DNA from: Megaleporinus macrocephalus
Lineage: Eukaryota; Chordata; Actinopteri; Characiformes; Anostomidae
Direction of reading: 5' to 3'
DNA: 64,000 nucleotides
Assembly: GCA_021613375.1 (NCBI GenBank)
Contig: CM038708.1
Span: 26,620,018-26,684,017 of the forward strand
Shown here: in pieces, positions 11,066 through 22,843 of the stretch
Layout of the letters: each line of letters starts with the position of its first letter
Position numbering within the stretch: position 1 is the stretch's first letter
Program-made: the position numbers and the translations under genes
Notes under the pieces: generated by a model
The model's database searches: none
What the model was told of the DNA's origin: nothing
The model's input: the letters and a program-made list of their open reading frames with translations, nothing else

Positions 11066-11450
11066 CAGGGGTCACTAATAGGCGGACTGTGGTCCGGATA
11101 CAGACCCAGACTTTGTCCATTGTGGACCCAAACTGATAAACTATTAAGAAGGATTTAATTTAGACTTTTATTTTAAGCGGCGGAGCTTTTCTTGTCTTTA
11201 CGGTATACAGACTTTATGGCGCAGTGAACTTAGAGACGAATCGCATGTGCTGTAAGATCACCAAAAGCGCTCCTCAGCCAATCAGATCTGTGCACATTGG
11301 AGCGTGTGGCGCGCTCACACAGGCGAGGTATGAAGCTAGGAGCAGCAGCTGGAGACTAAAGCGAGTCAAAAAGAATAACGTAAAAACAGAAAAGTCAACA
11401 GTGAAAACTGACTGTTTAACCAGGAACGGTTATGGAATGGACTTCTAGTT
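11066..11450 (+). mobile_element. hAT-like transposon 5' end (truncated)
   Basis: Starts with CAGGGGTCACTAATAGGCGG, a typical CAGNGGT-type hAT terminus, followed by GGTCCGG repeats and a short open frame ending near 11448. No matching opposite terminus was found nearby, so the copy looks truncated or deleted. Family assignment rests on the terminal motif only. Confidence 0.45.
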
Positions 11451-12128
11451 TTAAAGAATATCATTATGTAAAACCAACATGTAAATCTGTGAAGCTGAGC
11501 TAACAAGAAGACGCACATTTTATTTACTTTCTCAATAAATAAACACTTTAAGATGCACTTTTTTTCAAAAGCATTCTTTTTTTTAAATGTAGCCCTTGTT
11601 TTTACTTGAAGTGAGGAAAAAAATATTTCATTCAGTTCAGCATTCAAACAGTAAATATCCTGAAATATACTGAATTGTATTTGTAATAAATTTGTCTTTC
11701 AGTTGTTGATGGTATAAGATGCTGATACTTGGTAACTTAAATATACAGGATATGGCAATATAACCCAAGATAGAAATAATGACGGAATTAAATTTTTTCC
11801 TTATAAAAATGCTCCCTCTTATTGTAAATCTAAAGATGATTGGTTGATGTAAGTGTAAGGCTTTCTGTCCAGCTCCTGAAGAGCTAACCAATGTGGACAC
11901 TTGTCTAGCTATATCTACCTAGATACCATGTGAGAAAAAATCTTGACTGGGCAGTTTTTTTTGCTGACATTATACATTGCTAATAATGCTGACATAGTAC
12001 TTTAGAACACAACCTGCTCATTAAAAAAACGTAAAGCTGCGTTACAGCTCTCAGATTACTCTACATAGCATTTTTTCCATAGCTAAAGAGCTGCAATGCA
12101 TCATGTGATACAGTGTGAGTATAATGTA
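11451..12128. other. Unannotated AT-rich sequence
   Basis: Contains short A and T runs and scattered open frames on the minus strand without domains. Nothing further can be supported. Confidence 0.5.
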
Positions 12129-12188
12129 GTTTTCCATTGACTAGTGTGATTTTCCACTGACTGGAGTCATTTTTCCATTGACAGGTTG
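12129..12188. repeat. Three imperfect ~22-bp tandem units
   Basis: The motif TTTTCCATTGAC or TTTTCCACTGAC recurs three times in 60 bp, giving a very short minisatellite seed. Confidence 0.75.
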
Positions 12189-12265
12189 AATAAACTGTTT
12201 CCACCTGGAGATGTAAAGGTACTCGAGTTGGTAACCCTCTAAAGGAAAAAAGAAGAAGACGGAGC

Positions 12266-12290
12266 AAAAAAAAAAAAAAAAGAAAAAGGA
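12266..12290. repeat. Poly(A)-rich tract
   Basis: A run of A with a single G interruption, then AAAGG. It could be the tail of an old retroposed sequence, but no target duplication was identified. Confidence 0.6.
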
Positions 12291-13640
12291 ATCAAAGAGC
12301 TGGCTCAGCTTTACTCTGCCACTGTAAGGAAGCTTGGGCTAAAGTGTCCAGCCAGGGAAACATTGAGAGCGGCAGTATGTTACCAGCTTATGTTGAACCC
12401 ACCGCCCCTCGTAATCTTCTCAGGTTCTGTCTGCTGGGTTAGCACTTGGCTAGAGTGACTGAACTCCAACACCATGAAGTGACTAAGCAGGAAAAAGAAA
12501 GACAAAGAGCATCAAGAAGTCCAAGAAAGGTAAAAATAATAAATCTCAATAACCATTAGTTTAAAATTTCACTTCACATTTAACAATTCATACTTCGCAC
12601 TCATTAAGTATGCACATTTCAAAGCCAGACCTCTATTCATGCTTCGACCATGATGATCAAAAACAATAGGGGTTTTGAAATATCTATTTTCAGCTTTAAG
12701 AATGACTGAAAGCTTGAGAGAGGCTACTCTATGGCTCATAAGCGAATGCTGCTCGTGTTTTGGTCTCCGCAGTCATTGCAGTGTAAGCTTAATGACAGTC
12801 TTTAATTGTGCTAGCCACTGTAGTGTCAGTATCCACTCTCGAAAATATGCTTTACATATGGAGTGATGCACTGTTTCAGACTACGATGCCCGACTATACT
12901 TCTACACAAGATCGTCATGTATATTTTCATGAGCCACGGTCTACAGCATGCTGTTTACTGACAGGTCTTTTATATTACCTTGCAACCTTTAAATGTGCGC
13001 TCATGACATGTACAAGTTTGTGCTGTTCTAATACTGCTGTGACCCCCTATTGTGGTGAGAGCAGTGCTGGTCAGCTCTCGCATGCAATCCCCCACAGCAT
13101 GGGCCCTCATTCCATAAGCCTTCCCCTCTCTACCATGTCATATGAAGCACCTTCAATAGGGGATAGGGTGTCATTTGGAATATGCCGGGAGATGAAAGCA
13201 AGTCACAAGCCATGGTGGCACATAGTTGGGCTCTAGACTGCCCACTGTGAGCCATGACCACTGGAGCTTTTGCTTCCATTGCACTAGCATTAGCGACAGA
13301 GGGGGTCGTATGTCCTTACTCAGCCTTCGGCTCCACCAAGGAAAAGGTGAACGAGGTGAAGTTCATTTATATTTCCCTGATTACACTGGGCTATCTTGAC
13401 TTAGGGCTGCCTGCTGTGCTTCCCAATCATTGCTTAGCATTAGGGAACATTCTAGAAGGAAAAGGAATAGAGGCAGAATAGTGCCATCAGCTCAATGGGC
13501 ACTGCTTGGTCCATTTCGTATAAGTTTTATAACTCTGTGTTTGTTCTGCTTCTGTGATGTTATTTCAAGGAAGTCTTTTAATGCTGAGAATCAGAGGGCA
13601 GACATTAGTGGGCAATGTGGAGCGAATCTTTTTATATTCG
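12291..13640. other. Unannotated sequence with overlapping short frames
   Basis: Several plus-strand frames overlap here, the longest 142 codons (12808-13236). None shows a known domain, and the three frames are about equally open, so coding is not supported. Confidence 0.45.
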
Positions 13641-13641
13641 A

Positions 13642-13693
13642 TGTCTCTCTCTCTCTCTCTCTCCTTCCTTCTCTTTCTCTCTCTCTCTCTCCT
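13642..13693. repeat. (CT)n microsatellite, interrupted
   Basis: Two CT blocks are separated by a CCTTCCTT interruption. Confidence 0.9.
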
Positions 13694-14799
13694 CCACTGC
13701 ACTGAGTTGGGTCCAGAATCCTAACCAGATCTGCACAGGTCCTTAAGTGGCTTTTTACGATATCAGAATTGATAGCAGCAAAGCCTTAATAGCTATTTCT
13801 CTGTAATCTTTCCTATGAAAGGCTAAACTATGGACTATTGATTGTTTGAAAAAAAAATCTGGGAAAAAGAAGCAGAGAGAGTTCTCGATCTGAATTAGAC
13901 ATCTAGAAGTGACAAAGCTCTTTATGGGCTGAGGAGATAAGCCAAGATTGAGCACCAAGATGTGATTAATCTGAGAGCATTTTGGGGGGGACCAAAAGTG
14001 AAAAGCAAACAGCTCAAGTAAAATAGAAATCCAGGTGCCAGGTGCTCCGGCCATGCCAGGTTGAGGACCAAATGCCTAGATCTTTGAACTGAAGTTGAAA
14101 TTCCCATCATATTTGATTTGCTTGGAAACAAAAATATTCACCAACACTTGAGCATAGAATATGCAAAAGAGCAGCTATCTAGGCCAAGAGATAAACAGAC
14201 TTCACTCCGGGATATATTTAAAGTTATTATTCTTGCACATCAGAAAATAACTTACTAAAGCACGCTGATGTAATTTCTCCAGATACCGCTGGGTATTTCA
14301 TTGGATAACAAGACAATGAGCCATTGCTGTGGCCTGCAATGTTTAGAGCGTCAATAGTGTGTCTGGGTCTGGAACGTTCTTGCTAACATTAGCAAGTTTA
14401 GAAAAATGGTGCCTTTCCTGCTGCCTCCTTATACATCTAATAAGGACCGTCCAGACGCTCCGCAAGGTAGACAAAGCCATTAATATCCGTCCTCTTAGCT
14501 TTGCCTGTTCTACAGTTTTGGTGCATGTGTAACTTAAAGGAGGCCTGAACTTAAGACACTTTTTTGCAAGGTAAACTTTTTTAGGAGAACAAAGAACTTG
14601 GAAAAACACTCAGACATCAGCTCAGGCTACCATTCGAGGTTAGTTTTTACAGCACTGTTTACTCACTGTATTAAACCTTGTTCTCTCTCTCTGAACACAT
14701 CAACCTAAAGAAGATCATTCAAAACTAATACACATAACTAAATCAGTGATATGATGAAGCTCACAGTGGTCAGTCTTTTGTTACATAATCTCTACACAA
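13694..14799. other. Unannotated sequence
   Basis: Moderate-complexity DNA with no recognised element. Short minus-strand frames of 69-99 codons occur without domains. Confidence 0.45.
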
Positions 14800-15115
14800 T
14801 CTACACGCTGATGACAAGCTTCATTTTGGCCATCACTCTTTACAAAAGAGCCTTAATGGCCTAGCACCTGCATATCTTACTAATCTGTTGAAGTGTTACA
14901 GACCACTTCACTCACCTTTACTGTAAACATCCAGGATCAACTCAATTAACGGAAAATCATCCTCTGACATAACTGCCATTCCAGAGAATATTAGCAATGG
15001 AAGCTTGATAGAGAGTTTAAATCCAGATTAGAACAAATTTCCCTCGACCAGCATATTCCTAGAGTAGAGTAATGTTTTTCTATTTTATTTGTCCAATGTT
15101 TCTTTATATTCATTA
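14800..15115 (+). pseudogene. LINE reverse-transcriptase C-terminal relic
   Basis: Codons at 14849-14890 translate as SLNGLAPAYLTNLL, the well-known region just C-terminal to the reverse-transcriptase domain of L2/Rex-type fish LINEs. Frame is lost on both sides, and catalytic motifs are not present in this fragment. Downstream AT-rich sequence to about 15115 may be the 3' untranslated region. This is a 5'-truncated, dead insertion. Confidence 0.6.
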
Positions 15116-15117
15116 AT

Positions 15118-15260
15118 TAAAGGTGCACCATGTAAGATTTTTCCAAAGATATTCCAAATTAACAAAATGTATCGACAATAAATAATTGTATAAATTATTA
15201 TTATCAAAATAATAATTGTGAAGAAATAACAGTTTTGACAGTAAGCCAAATATATCTATG
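15118..15260. repeat. Possible dispersed repeat starting TTAAAGGTGCACCATG
   Basis: The start string TTAAAGGTGCACCATGTAAG resembles the terminus of a common fish non-autonomous element. No inverted-repeat partner was found, and the right boundary is unknown; it may run on to about 15600. Confidence 0.35.
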
Positions 15261-16480
15261 TATCATGTTGCAGAGATAAATACTGAAGTTAGCATGTCTT
15301 GCAATACCACTAATACAGTGATGGTGAGTCACTGGAGCATCAAGTTTGCCATCAGTCCAACACGAGACAATGAAAAAGCAGCACTGCATCAACAGCGTGC
15401 AATTAGAACCTCTTGTCAATCGTGCCGAAGGCCCAGCTCCCTGTTAAATTTAAAAACGGGTAGCCAATAAAAGGAACAGTAAACACAACGATGGCTGATG
15501 CTCTTGGCAAGTGATCGGCTGCTCACTCTCGGCATAAATCAACATTCATCAGCAAATAAAAAAAAGAGTAAAAATGTTGCTTTGCACGCTGGAGGTGTCT
15601 TCACCACTGGTAAAGAGTGAAGAAAGAGGAGGAGGGACTCTGCATTTTGTTGTTTCTTACAGTAGACACAAGGATTTTCAGGAGATATGTTGTCTCTTGT
15701 TTGTTTGGAGTGTATATAAATGAAAACACTATGTAAATAATGATTATTATTACTATTATTATGTAAACATAATATGGACCTGCAACAGTCTGTATGATTA
15801 ATGGCCTTAGGAAATAGTCCCCATATACAGGCACACATTTAACACACACATGCGGGTTCACATTGAACAGTCTACTTAGTAGCGTGAATGCAGTCCAGTA
15901 TAGCCCCGTCTAAAAGAGCAGATGGAAGCTTTCCACCTGGATTGTTAGCTAAATGGTGCGCAGCCCTTACAAGTGAGCGGATCAACTTGAAGCAACGTGG
16001 CTAATATAAAGCTAACATGCTATACAATGCTATGGCAGGTCTGAAAGCATACACTGCAAGCACACCTACAAAACGTTTTGCGTCTATAGCAGGCACTAAC
16101 ATATAGCATGAAATGTAAAGCAGAGGTATTGCTGCTACAGCCAGGCCCACAGGCCTCATGCAAAGTGTATCTCAGCATTATGTACCGTACAGTACTTCGC
16201 AGCTTGCTGAGCTTGAGTTGGCGACTCCATTTCATAAGGTGTCAGCAAATGACAACCGCGGCCTGGAGTAGAACTGCTAGCAGAGAACTGTAGTCTCAAT
16301 TCAACATGAGCTACTCACTAACTGTACTGCGAACTGATTAGTTATGAGGTTAATATTTATTTGATGAGCAAAGAAGTGTCAGGCAAGATGATAAACTGCA
16401 CAAACAGGTTCCACTTTACTGGCTGCACTGGACACTTCTGGCTTCAGAATGTTCTTATTTCAATTCCGAAATAGAACTGA
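15261..16480. other. Unannotated sequence
   Basis: Mixed-composition DNA with a TTATTATTACTATTATTA run near 15745. No exon or element is recognised. Confidence 0.45.
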
Positions 16481-17620
16481 GCTGGTAGTGTTGGCATTGT
16501 AATAGTAGTGTTGGCATTGTAATAGTAGTGTTGGCATTGTAATAGTAGTGTTGCCATTGTATTAGTAGTGTTACCATTATATTAGTTGTGTTGCCATTGT
16601 ATTAGTTGTGATGCCATTGTATTAGTAGTGTTACAATTGTATTAGTTGTGTTGCCATTGTATTAGTTGTGTTGCCATTGTATTAGTTGTGATGCCATTGT
16701 ATTAGTAGTGTTACAATTGTATTAGTTGTGTTGCCATTGTATTAGTTGTGATGCCATTGTATTAGTAGTGTTACAATTGTATTAGTTGTGTTGCCATTGT
16801 ATTAGCTGTGTTGCCATTGTATTAGCTGTGTTGCCATTGTATTAGTAGTGTTACCATTATATTAGTAGTGTTGCCATTGTATTAGTTGTGATGCCATTGT
16901 ATTAGTAGTGTTGGCATTGTATTAGTAGTGTTACAATTGTAATAGTAGTGTTGGCATTGTATTAGTAGTGTTGGCATTGTATTAGTAGTGTTACAATTGT
17001 ATTAGTTGTGTTGCCATTGTATTAGCTGTGTTGCCATTGTATTAGTAGTGTTACCATTATATTAGTAGTGTTGCCATTGTATTAGTTGTGATGCCATTTT
17101 ATTAGTAGTGTTGGCATTGTATTAGTAGTGTTACAATTGTAATAGTAGTGTTGGCATTGTATTAGTAGTGTTGCCATTGTATTAGTAGTGTTATAATTGT
17201 ATTAGTTGTGTTGCCATTGTATTAGTAGTGTTGGCATTGTATTAGTAGTGTTACAATTGTATTAGTAGTGTTGGCATTGTAATAGTAGTGTTGGCATTGT
17301 ATTAGTAGTGTTACAATTGTATTAGTTGTGTTGCCATTGCATTAGTAGTGTTTCCATTGTATTAGTAGTGTTACCATTATATTAGTTGTGTTGCCATTGT
17401 ATTAGTTGTGATGCCATTGTATTAGTAGTGTTACAATTGTATTAGTTGTGTTGCCATTGTATTAGTTGTGTTGCCATTGTATTAGTAGTGTTACAATTGT
17501 ATTAGTTGTGTTGCCATTGTATTAGTTGTGTTGCCATTGTATTAGTAGTGTTACAATTGTATTAGTTGTGTTGCCATTGTATTAGTTGTGTTGCCATTGT
17601 ATTAGTAGTGTTAGCATTGT
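16481..17620. repeat. 20-bp minisatellite, 57 units
   Basis: Consensus unit ATTAGTAGTGTTGCCATTGT. Exactly 57 units fit 1,140 bp with no insertion or deletion. Variation is confined to a few unit positions (ATT/AAT start, AGTAG/AGTTG/AGCTG, and the TTGCC/TTGGC/TTACC/TTACA/ATGCC core), giving about eight common variants. An eight-unit block at 16821-16980 recurs at 17021-17180 with a few substitutions, offset by ten units. The right end is a three-unit (60-bp) higher-order repeat. Because 20 is not a multiple of 3 and each unit holds TAG, no frame stays open. Confidence 0.97.
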
Positions 17621-18039
17621 ATTGCTATTAATGTTATGATAGGTGGCATCAGAATTCCTGTGATATTCTGTGCTCATGTATCTCCCCCAATCAAAACATT
17701 TCATAAATAAATAAATAAATAAATAAACGTGACTCTCTTGTTGATTATCTACTGAATGTGTTCCTTTAGTGAAAACAGAGCAGTGAGGACCACTGGTGTA
17801 TGCAGTGAAAAAGCTATATGTCAGAAAAGCATAAAAGGAAGAGAGGGGGGGGGGGGGTGGTGTGAAGAAATCAATAATGTTTATTGGAGCAGCTGTTTGG
17901 CTGTTTGAATCTCATCACAGCTTTGTGTGTATGTGAATGTAAGGTGATTCATGAGAAACCTCCTCCCTTCATCTTTTTTTCCAGTAAGGAATCTCTCTCT
18001 CTCTCTCTCTTTCTCTATTTCTGAGTCTCTGTCCGTGTC
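17621..18039. other. Spacer with simple repeats
   Basis: Holds (AAAT)n at 17702-17727, a G run at about 17845-17857 and a CT tract at 17994-18015. No gene is seen. Confidence 0.7.
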
Positions 18040-18320
18040 TCTCGCCCAGTGACAGTGTTCCAGGATTGATGGGGTCTTTATTCAAATGAGAATAGTGGCT
18101 ATTTGCATGGCAGTGCAGCTGCGTGTGGTGACGTGATCGAGACGACTCAGTCATTGGAGATGGCCCCCCTGCATGCCAGTGGCTATAGGGGGGGCCTCAT
18201 GCAAACATCTAAATTGCTAAGCAAAGAAGTCAATGCCCATTGGACTGCAAGGACATTTAGGCAAATGTAGGTGACCATTCGAGGGCAATGAGTTCGTTCA
18301 CAGACGTCTTGAGACAAGCA
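18040..18320. promoter_or_regulatory. Candidate conserved non-coding element between minisatellites
   Basis: Carries an octamer-type ATTTGCAT (18101-18108), an E-box CAGCTG (18116-18121) and a CRE-like TGACGTGA (18129-18136) in unique sequence. It is wedged between two large tandem arrays. Enhancer function is inferred from motif density only. Confidence 0.4.
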
Positions 18321-18414
18321 TGCACAAATCCTAGTGTCCTAGTAATGCCGTTATTGAAGAGTCTACATTCCTCTGCATGTGGTTACTAAATTACAGTGCA
18401 CGGCTTTTCAGTTA

Positions 18415-21400
18415 TTTATTAACTATTAGCAAGTAAGTAAGATAATTACCATTGTCTATTAACTATTGGTAAGTAAGTAAGATAATTACCATTGTCTATT
18501 AACTATTGGTAAGTAAGTAAGATAATCACTATTGTCTATTAACTATTAGCAAGTAAGTAAGATAATTACCATTGTCCATTAACTATTGGTAAGTAAGTAA
18601 GTAAGATAATTACCACTGTCTATTAACTATTGGTAAGAAAGTAAGTAAGATAATTACCATTGTCTATTAACTATTGGTAAGTAAGTAAGTAAGATAATTA
18701 CCATTGTCTATTAACTATTGGTAAGTAAGTAAGATAATTACCATTGTCTATTAACTATTGGTAAGTAAGATAATCACTATTGTCTATTAACTATTAGCAA
18801 GTAAGTAAGATAATTACCATTGTCCATTAACTATTGGTAAGTAAGTAAGTAAGATAATTACCACTGTCTATTAACTATTGGTAAGAAAGTAAGTAAGATA
18901 ATTACCATTGTCTATTAACTATTGGTAAGAAAGTAAGTAAGATAATTACCATTGTCTATTAACTATTGGTAAGTAAGTAAGTAAGATAATTACCATTGTC
19001 TATTAACTATTGGTAAGTAAGTAAGATAATTACCATTGTCTATAAACTATTGGTAAGAAAGTAAGTAAGATAATTACCATTGTCTATAAACTATTGGTAA
19101 GAAAGTAAGTAAGATAATTACCATTGTCTATTAACTATTGGTAAGTAAGTAAGTAAGATAATTACCATTGTCTATTAACTATTGGTAAGTAAGTAAGATA
19201 ATCACTATTGTCTATTAACTATTAGCAAGTAAGTAAGATAATTACCACTGTCTATTAACTATTGGTAAGTAAGTAAGTAAGATAATTACCACTGTCTATT
19301 AACTATTGGTAAGAAAGTAAGTAAGATAATTACCATTGTCTATTAACTATTGGTAAGTAAGTAAGATAATTACCATTGTCTATTAACTATTGGTAAGAAA
19401 GTAAGTAAGATAATTACCATTGTCTATTAACTATTAGTAAGTAAGTAAGTAAGATAATTACCATTGTCTATTAACTATTGGTAAGTAAGTAAGTAAGATA
19501 ATTACCATTGTCTATTAACTATTGGTAAGTAAGTAAGATAATTACCATTGTCTATAAACTATTGGTAAGAAAGTAAGTAAGATAATTACCATTGTCTATA
19601 AACTATTGGTAAGAAAGTAAGTAAGATAATTACCATTGTCTATTAACTATTGGTAAGTAAGTAAGATAATTACCATTGTCTATTAACTATTGGTAAGTAA
19701 GTAAGATAATCACTATTTTCTATTAACTATTAGCAAGTAAGTAAGATAATTACCATTGTCCATTAACTATTGGTAAGTAAGTAAGTAAGATAATTACCAC
19801 TGTCTATTAACTATTGGTAAGAAAGTAAGTAAGATAATTACCATTGTCTATTAACTATTGGTAAGTAAGTAAGTAAGATAATTACCATTGTCTATTAACT
19901 ATTGGTAAGTAAGATAATTACCATTGTCTATTAACTATTGGTAAGTAAGATAATCACTATTGTCTATTAACTATTAGCAAGTAAGTAAGATAATTACCAT
20001 TGTCCATTAACTATTGGTAAGTAAGTAAGTAAGATAATTACCACTGTCTATTAACTATTGGTAAGAAAGTAAGTAAGATAATTACCATTGTCTATTAACT
20101 ATTGGTAAGAAAGTAAGTAAGATAATTACCATTGTCTATTAACTATTGGTAAGTAAGTAAGTAAGATAATTACCATTGTCTATTAACTATTGGTAAGTAA
20201 GTAAGATAATTACCATTGTCTATAAACTATTGGTAAGAAAGTAAGTAAGATAATTACCATTGTCTATAAACTATTGGTAAGAAAGTAAGTAAGATAATTA
20301 CCATTGTCTATTAACTATTGGTAAGTAAGTAAGTAAGATAATTACCATTGTCTATTAACTATTGGTAAGTAAGTAAGATAATCACTATTGTCTATTAACT
20401 ATTAGCAAGTAAGTAAGATAATTACCATTGTCCATTAACTATTGGTAAGTAAGTAAGTAAGATAATTACCACTGTCTATTAACTATTGGTACGAAAGTAA
20501 GTAAGATAATTACCATTGTCTATTAACTATTGGTAAGTAAGTAAGATAATTACCATTGTCTATTAACTATTGGTAAGAAAGTAAGTAAGATAATTACCAT
20601 TGTCTATTAACTATTAGTAAGTAAGTAAGTAAGATAATTACCATTGTCTATTAACTATTGGTAAGTAAGTAAGTAAGATAATTACCATTGTCTATTAACT
20701 ATTGGTAAGTAAGTAAGATAATTACCATTGTCTATAAACTATTGGTAAGAAAGTAAGTAAGATAATTACCATTGTCTATAAACTATTGGTAAGAAAGTAA
20801 GTAAGATAATTACCATTGTCTATTAACTATTGGTAAGTAAGTAAGTAAGATAATTACCATTGTCTATTAACTACTGGTAAGTAAGTAAGATAATCACTAT
20901 TGTCTATTAACTATTAGCAAGTAAGTAAGATAATTACCATTGTCCATTAACTATTGGTAAGTAAGTAAGTAAGATAATTACCACTGTCTATTAACTATTG
21001 GTAAGAAAGTAAGTAAGATAATTACCATTGTCTATTAACTATTGGTAAGTAAGTAAGATAATTACCATTGTCTATTAACTATTGGTAAGAAAGTAAGTAA
21101 GATAATTACCATTGTCTATTAACTATTAGTAAGTAAGTAAGTAAGATAATTACCATTGTCTATTAACTATTGGTAAGTAAGTAAGATAATTACCATTGTC
21201 TATAAACTATTGGTAAGAAAGTAAGTAAGATAATTACCATTGTCTATTAACTATTGGTAAGAAAGTAAGTAAGATAATTACCATTGTCTATTAACTATTG
21301 GTAAGTAAGTAAGTAAGATAATTACCATTGTCTATTAACTATTGGTAAGTAAGTAAGATAATGACCATTGTCTATTAACTATTGGTAAGTAAGTAAGTAA

Positions 21401-21650
21401 GACAATTACCATTGTCTTTTAACTATTGGTAAGTAAGTAAGATAATTACCATTGTCTATTAACTATTGGTAAGTAAGTAAGTAAGATAATTACCATTGTC
21501 TATTAACTTTAGGTAAGTAAGTAAGATAATTACCATTGTCTATTAACTATTGGTAAGTAAGTAAGTAAGATAATTACCATTGTCTATTAACAATTGGTAA
21601 GTAAATAAGTAAGATAATTACCATTGTCTATTAACTATTGGTAAGTAAGG
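18415..21650. repeat. 40/44-bp minisatellite with 1.18-kb higher-order repeat
   Basis: Roughly 77 units built on AACTATTGGTAAGTAAG plus ATAATTACCATTGTCTATT. Unit length steps by 4 bp because each unit contains its own (GTAA)n run with one to three copies; an AAGAAAG variant also recurs. The marker ATTAGCAAG occurs at 18425, 18545, 18793, 19221, 19729, 19973, 20401 and 20913. From the second marker the spacings are 248, 428, 508, 244, 428 and 512 bp, so a higher-order unit of about 1,180-1,184 bp repeats roughly two and a half times. Confidence 0.97.
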
Positions 21651-22575
21651 TTATTCCACAGCTATTTATATTGGGCCTGTTCAGCCACATCAAGGATTTT
21701 TGTTTAAGGAATTCAAAGAAATTTCACTTTAACTCACTGAAGTGTTGCTTAGACTAATCGACTTGATATCATGATCACATGATTATGACACTAACAGCAT
21801 GGACGCCTCAGAGTTGACAGCAGGTGAGGATCCTGGTGATTTTGGGGTATGATCTATTGTTTTCCTGAATTCTGTGATCCAGGGCTCAGTGGAAAGGGCA
21901 CGTCACACTCTACTGACCTATGGAGCTCTATCATTTCTTTGCTGATCTAGATTGCTTCAGAGATCAGATACTGAACATCTTAATCGCTGGTTTCCTGATA
22001 ACTACAAAAAAGTCATGTGTCATTGTAGAGGGAGCGTAACATTATACAATCCTGTAAAGACTGAAATCAGGTATTCTCGTTTTCGCCAGTGCTCTAAGTT
22101 TATCTGGCTCTCTTCGGCTGCAGGCGAGTGTCTTGGCAAGGCCGCCTAGGGTGTGCTTTAGCTGGATACAAGTTTGCGTGCTGTGTATCTCCAGTTCTTT
22201 GAAAGTTCATTGGAAAAGACTGTACTGATATCACACTGTACTGATCTGTCCAGTATGGCTTTGTCGTGAATTTTATCATGAAGTCACTTTTTGCAAAGCC
22301 TCTCTTCACCTGTAGATTTCTTCATGGCGCCATGAGTGATTAATCGATCTGATCACTGATTCAAGTTTTATCTTCTAACTTTCAACTTTCAAAGATCAGA
22401 GGTCTTGCAGCCCCTAGCAGCAATGCATGATTTTTTTTAAATTTAACTCAAATTTAATATTTTCTTTGAATATTTCCCATCAGGTTCTGAATGGCATCAT
22501 AAATTTTAACTGCTTACAAAATGACTGAGCTAAAAAGTTAACTGGGTATAAATACAACTATCTAATAGTTGTATA
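21651..22575. other. Unannotated sequence right of the minisatellite
   Basis: Unique sequence of mixed composition with no recognised element or exon. Confidence 0.45.
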
Positions 22576-22843
22576 TATCCATCCATCCATTATCTGCCAC
22601 TTAATCCCACTAGTCTGGGTCATGGGGGGGCTGGAGCCAATCCCAGCGTCATTGGGCGAAGGCAGGGTACACCATGGACAGTTTGCCAGTCCATTGCATG
22701 GCCAACACTCACTCACACCTATTTAGAGTGACAATTTAGAGTGACCAATCAACCTATCATGCATGTCTTTGGACTGTTGGAGAAAACCGGAGTACCTGGA
22801 GGAAACCCACTCAAGCACAGAGAGAACATGCACACTCCACACA
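22576..22843 (-). mobile_element. Dispersed fish repeat with (ATCC)n end (LINE 3'-end type)
   Basis: Begins with an ATCCATCCATCC run, followed by TGGGTCATGG, GGCTGGAGCCAATCCCAGC, then GGAGTACCTGGAGGAAACCC and GAGAACATGCACACTCCACA. This succession is a widespread teleost repeat that I recall as part of a non-LTR retrotransposon 3' end; the class is not certain. The short tandem run at the left suggests its 3' end lies there. The copy is non-coding and cut off on the right by the hairpin element. Confidence 0.6.

Noticed and set aside
12808..13236. 142-codon plus-strand open frame
   Set aside because: Neighbouring frames overlap with similar length, no domain is seen and no convincing splice context was found.
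16481..21650. Possible CRISPR-like array
   Set aside because: Units are contiguous with no unique spacers, unit identity is graded, and the context is a vertebrate genome. These are minisatellites.
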